Position numbers and translations under genes: made by a program. This document shows positions 7,300-10,329 of a DNA stretch of 10,329 nt, one piece after another (position 1 is the first letter of the stretch; each line of letters opens with the position of its first letter). This DNA comes from Oscillospiraceae bacterium (GTDB lineage: Bacteria > Bacillota > Clostridia > Oscillospirales > UBA644): positions 1 through 10,329 of the forward strand of contig SVMP01000069.1 in the NCBI GenBank assembly GCA_015067385.1, read 5' to 3'. The notes beneath the pieces are model-generated. The model saw only the letters and a list, made by a program, of their open reading frames with translations. It ran no database searches and had not been told where the DNA came from.

Positions 7300-8964
7300 T
7301 TAATCTTTGAGCTTTTTAAGGTTTTTCATGACATCGTTTTCTCCTCGTCCGAAATAGTCGTGGAGCTTCTTATATTCTGCAAAAAGTTTATCGTAAACTT
7401 CTTTTTCTTTTGCGTTGGGAACATATACTTTATCGCTTACGCTTCCCATTTCTGCTGCCGCATCGTAAACTGAGTCGTATCCGCCGTTTTCTTTGCCTGC
7501 CGCTACTGCACCGAAAATAGCAGAACCGAGAGCGGGCGCCTGAGATGAGCCTGCGATTTTTATTTCAAGACCGGTAACATCTGCATATATCTGCATCGTT
7601 TCAGGACTCTTTACAGCGATACCGCCTGCTGCGTAAAGACCCGTTACGGGTACGCCATGCTCTGTATAGTTTTCAATTATCATTCTGGTGCCGTATGCGG
7701 TTGCTTCAACAAGCGCTTTGTATATTTCTTCGGGTTTTGTAGACAATGTCATACCGAGTATCATGCCCGTAAGGTCAACGTCAACAAGAATAGAACGGTT
7801 GCCGTTCCACCAGTCGAGAGCAAGAAGACCGCTCTTTCCTGCAGGGATGGACGCTGCTTTTTCTGCAAGAAGCTGTTGCGGTGCTATGTTTCTTTCTTCG
7901 GCTTCAGCTTTGAGTTCTGCGTTTAAGAGATTTTCGGTGAACCATGCAAAATGATCGCCAACACAACTCTGACCTGCTTCATAGCCGATCATGCCGGGTA
8001 AAATACCGTCTTCGACAGATCCGCAAATACCGGGAACATATTTATCTTCATCGGAAAGAAGCATGTGACAGGTGGATGTTCCCATTATCATTAACATTTT
8101 ACCTGTTTCTTTCATGCCGAGCGCAGGAACTGTAACATGAGCGTCAACGTTTGCAACCGCAACGGCTGTACCCTCGCAAAGTCCCGTAAGTTCAGCGGCT
8201 TTTGCGGTAACTTCGCCTGCTTTCTGTCCGAGCGGAGAAACGGGGCAGGAAAATTTTTCTTCAATAACATTTTCAAGCCTCTTATCTAAAGCGGCAAAGA
8301 ATTCAGGGGAGGGGTATCCTTCTTTTTTATTCCACATAGCCTTGTATCCTGCGGTACAGGAATTTTTTGTCTGTTTTCCGCAAAGCTGCCATATTACCCA
8401 GTCTGCTGCTTCAACAAAACAGTCGGCTTCTTCGTAGATTTCGGGTGCTTTGTCCAATGTTTCCCAGATCTTCGGGAACATCCATTCTGAGGAGATCTTT
8501 CCACCGTAGGTTTCAAGCCATTTTTCTCCTCTTGCTGCGGCTATCTCGTTAAGTTTATTTGCCTTATCCTGAGCAGCGTGATGTTTCCAAAGTTTAATAT
8601 AAGCATAAGGATTGTTTTTATACTTGTCGATAAAGCAGATAGGTGTTCCGTCGTTTTTTACGGGAAGCATCGTGCATGCCGTAAAGTCGATGCCTATACC
8701 TATTATGTCTTTGGGGTCTACACCGCTCTGCTTGATAATATCGGGAATTGTCGTACTTAAAACGTCAAGATAATCCTGAGGATGCTGGAGCGCAAAATCC
8801 TGAGGAAGTCCTCCGAAGATTTTTTCGGCATATTCAGATCCGGGATCCATTACCGCATGAGGATAATTGAGAACAGAACAGCAGATTTCTTTTGAGGAGC
8901 CGACCTCGAAAAGAGCCGCCCTTCCGGAAAGTGTGCCAAAGTCTATGCCTATAGAATATTTCAT
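7300..8964 (-). CDS. araB: L-ribulokinase (FGGY carbohydrate kinase)
   Basis: This 554-residue kinase phosphorylates L-ribulose with ATP to L-ribulose 5-phosphate, the second step of bacterial L-arabinose breakdown. The FGGY layout is complete: DFGTLSGRAAL (8-18), DFTACT (93-98), VEAADWVIWQLCG (184-196), GTSTCHML (295-302), GYEAGQSCVGDHFAWF (327-342), AAGG (445-448) and QAPALGSAIFGA (475-486). The residues I recall lining the ribulose site of Bacillus halodurans ribulokinase (Ala96, Lys208, Asp274, Glu329) fall at the same numbers here, which supports both the substrate and the start. I chose ATG at 8964-8962 because GGAGG (8972-8976) lies 7 nt upstream and MKYSIGIDFGT is a family-like N-terminus; a longer reading from 9000 adds 12 residues upstream of that site. 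It is first in an operon with the GH127 gene. Xylulokinase is less likely given the length and ribulokinase motifs. Confidence 0.93.
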   Translation of the reverse strand: MKYSIGIDFGTLSGRAALFEVGSSKEICCSVLNYPHAVMDPGSEYAEKIFGGLPQDFALQHPQDYLDVLSTTIPDIIKQSGVDPKDIIGIGIDFTACTMLPVKNDGTPICFIDKYKNNPYAYIKLWKHHAAQDKANKLNEIAAARGEKWLETYGGKISSEWMFPKIWETLDKAPEIYEEADCFVEAADWVIWQLCGKQTKNSCTAGYKAMWNKKEGYPSPEFFAALDKRLENVIEEKFSCPVSPLGQKAGEVTAKAAELTGLCEGTAVAVANVDAHVTVPALGMKETGKMLMIMGTSTCHMLLSDEDKYVPGICGSVEDGILPGMIGYEAGQSCVGDHFAWFTENLLNAELKAEAEERNIAPQQLLAEKAASIPAGKSGLLALDWWNGNRSILVDVDLTGMILGMTLSTKPEEIYKALVEATAYGTRMIIENYTEHGVPVTGLYAAGGIAVKSPETMQIYADVTGLEIKIAGSSQAPALGSAIFGAVAAGKENGGYDSVYDAAAEMGSVSDKVYVPNAKEKEVYDKLFAEYKKLHDYFGRGENDVMKNLKKLKD

Positions 8965-8971
8965 AAAAAAA

Positions 8972-8976
8972 CCTCC
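8972..8976 (-). promoter_or_regulatory. Ribosome binding site fixing the araB start
   Basis: GGAGG on the minus strand, 7 nt from ATG at 8964. It lies inside the longer possible reading frame that begins at 9000, so the shorter start is the real one. That upstream ATG also sits at the predicted transcription start. Confidence 0.85.
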
Positions 8977-8993
8977 ATAATAGAGTAGTAATA

Positions 8994-9010
8994 AATTCAT
9001 TAATTGAATT
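8994..9010. promoter_or_regulatory. Candidate operator: AATTCA-N5-TGAATT palindrome over the araB start region
   Basis: Perfect 6-bp arms around a 5-bp centre overlap the -10 hexamer (9008-9013) and predicted start point of the araB promoter. The position suits a repressor responding to arabinose or the oligosaccharide. It does not resemble the AraR box I know from Bacillus (ATTTGTACGTACAAAT type), so the regulator is unknown. AT-rich DNA makes chance palindromes fairly likely. Confidence 0.45.
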
Positions 9011-9036
9011 ATATAATACTTTTACTGAAAAATCAA
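9008..9036 (-). promoter_or_regulatory. Sigma-A promoter of the araB-GH127 operon
   Basis: On the minus strand TTGATT (9036-9031), a 17-bp spacer and TATAAT (9013-9008) form a strong sigma-A promoter. The start would be near 9001, giving a leader of about 36 nt with GGAGG near its end. The -10 sits in ATTATATAAT (9008-9017), a perfect palindrome that also offers TATAAT on the plus strand. Confidence 0.78.
9012..9017 (+). promoter_or_regulatory. Possible -10 for the DUF421 gene, shared with the araB promoter
   Basis: TATAAT on the plus strand, embedded in the palindrome ATTATATAAT, lies 35 bp before the DUF421 start. No good -35 stands 16-18 bp upstream (TAATAA-like sequence only), so this is the best available candidate rather than a clear promoter. 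Confidence 0.3.
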
Positions 9037-9052
9037 GAGGGAAAAAGAAAAT

Positions 9053-9694
9053 TTGTCAATTATTCTTTTACGAACAGTCATATTTTACATTTTGACCATT
9101 CTCGCTATCCGACTTATGGGTAAACGGCAGATAGGGGAGCTTGAACCTGCCGAACTTGTAATAACAATAATTATTTCCGAACTTGCAACCATACCTATGC
9201 AGGACAGAGAATATCCGATCCTTAATATTATTATCGCAATTATCTCTCTTATATCGCTTGAGATCTTTTCGTCAACGATCTCTCTTAAAAGCAGAACTGC
9301 CGAAAGCGTTCTTGCCGGACGGTATAATGTAATTGTAGAAAACGGTGTTATAAACCAAAAAGAAATGAAAAAAACACAGCTTACCGTAAGCGAACTTTAT
9401 GAGGAGATCCGTCAGAACGGTGCAATGGATATCAATGATGTTAAATTTTGCATACTTGAAACAAGCGGTAAGATGAGTGTCCTGTTAAAAAAAGATACCG
9501 TACAGAATTCAATACCGTATCCTCTTATTGTTGACGGTAAAATACTGTATGAAAATCTTTTGAAGGCAAATATAACTGAAGAACAGCTTCTTTCCGAAGC
9601 TCATAAACAAAATGCCGAAGATTTTGATGATGTGTTTTTGTGTATACGTAATTCGGGAAACTTTGAATGGATATTAAAAGATAAGGAGATCTGA
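9053..9694 (+). CDS. DUF421 / YetF-family membrane protein
   Basis: This 213-residue protein starts at TTG; no ATG suits the conserved N-terminus, and GAGGG (9037-9041) lies 11 nt upstream. The first residues (SIILLRTVIFYILTILAIRL) match the usual start of the family. Three membrane helices are visible at about 3-20, 33-48 and 57-75, with the family signature MGKRQIGELEPAELVITI (22-39) and a PMQDREYPI segment. The C-terminal half (about 80-210) is the soluble YetF-type domain, with VIVENGVINQKEMKKTQLT and CILETSGKMSVL. Members (YetF, YkjA, YrbG, YcaP relatives) are envelope proteins of Firmicutes and others; their biochemical role is not settled. The next gene starts 2 bp after the stop, so the two are probably translated together. 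Confidence 0.87.
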   Translation: MSIILLRTVIFYILTILAIRLMGKRQIGELEPAELVITIIISELATIPMQDREYPILNIIIAIISLISLEIFSSTISLKSRTAESVLAGRYNVIVENGVINQKEMKKTQLTVSELYEEIRQNGAMDINDVKFCILETSGKMSVLLKKDTVQNSIPYPLIVDGKILYENLLKANITEEQLLSEAHKQNAEDFDDVFLCIRNSGNFEWILKDKEI

Positions 9695-9696
9695 AA

Positions 9697-10092
9697 ATGA
9701 GATTCCGTATTGTTTTGGCTGTCAGTCTCATGGTGTTGGCTGTATGTGTTATTGTTTACGAGATCGTATATCTGAAAAATACCTCCGATATTTTTTCCGA
9801 TCAGCTGAATAATATTATAGAGCATTTGACAAACGAAGATTATCAAAATGCTGTTTTGTTATTCGAATCTTTTCAAAAAGATTTTTTTGAAAGCGAGAAT
9901 ATGCTGTCCGTTTTTATTCATGATAAAGCCGTAGACGAGATTCGTAATATTATTTACAATACAAATTTATTCTTAAAAAAACAGAATGAATATTTTGAAA
10001 CAGAGGATGTTCTCCGAAATCTTGAGAATATAAAAGTTAAAATTCGCGATATATATGAGTCTATGATACCGGATATTCGAAATTTAATGTAA
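9697..10092 (+). CDS. DUF4363-like small membrane-anchored protein
   Basis: This 131-residue protein has one N-terminal membrane helix or uncleaved signal (about 4-25) and a mostly helical, charged outer domain (about 35-128). There is no lipobox. AAGGAG (9683-9688) inside the end of the DUF421 gene stands 8 nt before ATG, and only 2 bp separate the two genes. The helical pattern (F..W-type helix, then a central VDEIRNIIYNTNLFLKK segment, then ENIKVKIRDIYE near the end) and, above all, the position right behind a DUF421 gene fit DUF4363, a family commonly found next to DUF421 in Clostridia. Sequence conservation is weak, so the family name rests partly on context. A role as partner of the DUF421 protein at the membrane is an inference. 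I see no clear terminator after it. Confidence 0.65.
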   Translation: MRFRIVLAVSLMVLAVCVIVYEIVYLKNTSDIFSDQLNNIIEHLTNEDYQNAVLLFESFQKDFFESENMLSVFIHDKAVDEIRNIIYNTNLFLKKQNEYFETEDVLRNLENIKVKIRDIYESMIPDIRNLM

Positions 10093-10119
10093 ATATACGG
10101 AGTTTTCATTGTTTAGTCA

Positions 10120-10148
10120 TTGATTTTTTTTTATTTTTGTAGTATAAT
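10120..10148 (+). promoter_or_regulatory. Sigma-A promoter of galK
   Basis: TTGATT (10120-10125), a 17-bp spacer and TATAAT (10143-10148): the same hexamers and spacing as the araB promoter. Transcription would begin near 10155 and give a leader of about 75 nt. A second TATAAT at 10166-10171 has no fitting -35. Confidence 0.7.
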
Positions 10149-10198
10149 GTACAATATGAAAAAAATATAATGTATACAGAACAAAAATAATCAAATGT

Positions 10199-10211
10199 CG
10201 TTATTATAACG
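10199..10211. repeat. 13-bp palindrome CGTTAT-T-ATAACG in the galK leader
   Basis: Perfect 6-bp arms around a single T, ending 18 bp before the galK ATG and abutting the weak ribosome site (GAAAGG, 10213-10218). With a 1-nt centre it would form a poor RNA hairpin, so a protein-binding operator is more plausible than an RNA switch. Confidence 0.4.
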
Positions 10212-10229
10212 TGAAAGGCGTGGCACCAT

Positions 10230-10329
10230 ATGTTAGACAAAAACGGACTTATCGCGAAGTTTATCGAAATATACGGAGGAGATGCATCCGATGTTAGAAT
10301 TTTCTCTTCTCCCGGAAGAGTTAATCTTA
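10230..10329 (+). CDS. galK: Galactokinase, N-terminal part (cut by window edge)
   Basis: Only the first 33 codons are inside the window. Residues 25-33 read FSSPGRVNL (after DVRI), the beginning of the galactokinase signature (normally continuing as IGEHTDY) that binds the sugar. The upstream helix LIAKFIEIYG is also GalK-like. The enzyme is a cytoplasmic GHMP kinase that phosphorylates alpha-D-galactose at C1, the entry step of the Leloir pathway. ATG at 10230 is the only fitting start, since an in-frame stop lies at 10212-10214. The ribosome site GAAAGG (10213-10218) is weak and 11 nt away. Genes for the other Leloir enzymes may follow beyond the edge. Another GHMP kinase is possible but less likely. 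Confidence 0.85.
   Translation, partial: MLDKNGLIAKFIEIYGGDASDVRIFSSPGRVNL

Noticed and set aside
7300..8964. Xylulokinase as an alternative for the FGGY kinase
   Set aside because: The length, the DFTACT and GYEAGQS motifs and the position of the ribulose-site residues match ribulokinase better, and its partner gene is an arabinofuranosidase.
8965..9000. 12-codon N-terminal extension of araB
   Set aside because: It would contain the GGAGG ribosome site and begin at the predicted transcription start; the residues are not family-like, and active-site numbering fits the start at 8964.
10093..10135. Terminator after the DUF4363-like gene
   Set aside because: There is a T-rich run at 10124-10133, but I find no stable hairpin in front of it; the T-run follows the -35 of the galK promoter.

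Overview
The window looks like chromosomal DNA of a low-GC Firmicute, most likely an anaerobic, gut-type Clostridia. The evidence is AT-rich intergenic DNA, strong GGAGG-type ribosome sites, textbook sigma-A promoters (TTGACA or TTGATT, 17-bp spacers, TATAAT), a TTG start, and Firmicute families such as BlaI/BlaR1-M56, DUF421-DUF4363 and a lipoprotein solute-binding protein. I see no insertion sequence, phage gene, CRISPR array, tRNA or rRNA. No gene-free stretch exceeds about 165 bases.

Left part (1-761). The left edge holds the first 199 codons of a minus-strand extracellular solute-binding lipoprotein. It is transcribed divergently from a BlaI/MecI-type repressor. Each gene has a near-perfect sigma-A promoter in the 164-bp gap. 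The repressor promoter has a BlaI-type TACA/TGTA operator between -35 and -10.

Centre (762-5310). This is a two-gene BlaI-BlaR1-like signalling operon. The repressor is ordinary. Its partner is a very large (1375 aa) BlaR1-like M56 metalloprotease. The four-helix membrane part with its cytosolic HExxH site is kept, but the usual penicillin-binding sensor is replaced by about 1,030 extracytoplasmic residues: a Pro/Glu-rich stalk, a probable beta-propeller, an unassigned module, two related modules, and a C-terminal module resembling IseA-type DL-endopeptidase inhibitors. The start of this ectodomain also looks like a lipobox. This is the most unusual system in the window. I infer that it senses a cell-wall or surface signal by a BlaR1-like route, rather than a beta-lactam through an acylated serine.

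Right-centre (5311-9052). A bidirectional hairpin terminator separates the sensor from a convergent operon for L-arabinose use: araB (L-ribulokinase) followed 21 bp later by a cytoplasmic GH127 beta-L-arabinofuranosidase. The pair would release L-arabinose from imported arabino-oligosaccharides and phosphorylate L-ribulose. The isomerase and epimerase (araA, araD) are not in the window. A palindrome over the araB promoter start region is a candidate operator.

Right end (9053-10329). A DUF421 (YetF-like) membrane protein starting at TTG is followed after 2 bp by a DUF4363 protein. After a promoter with the same hexamers as the araB promoter, the window ends in the first 33 codons of galK (galactokinase). 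Apart from the envelope-related genes, the content is mostly plant-sugar catabolism (arabinose, galactose).
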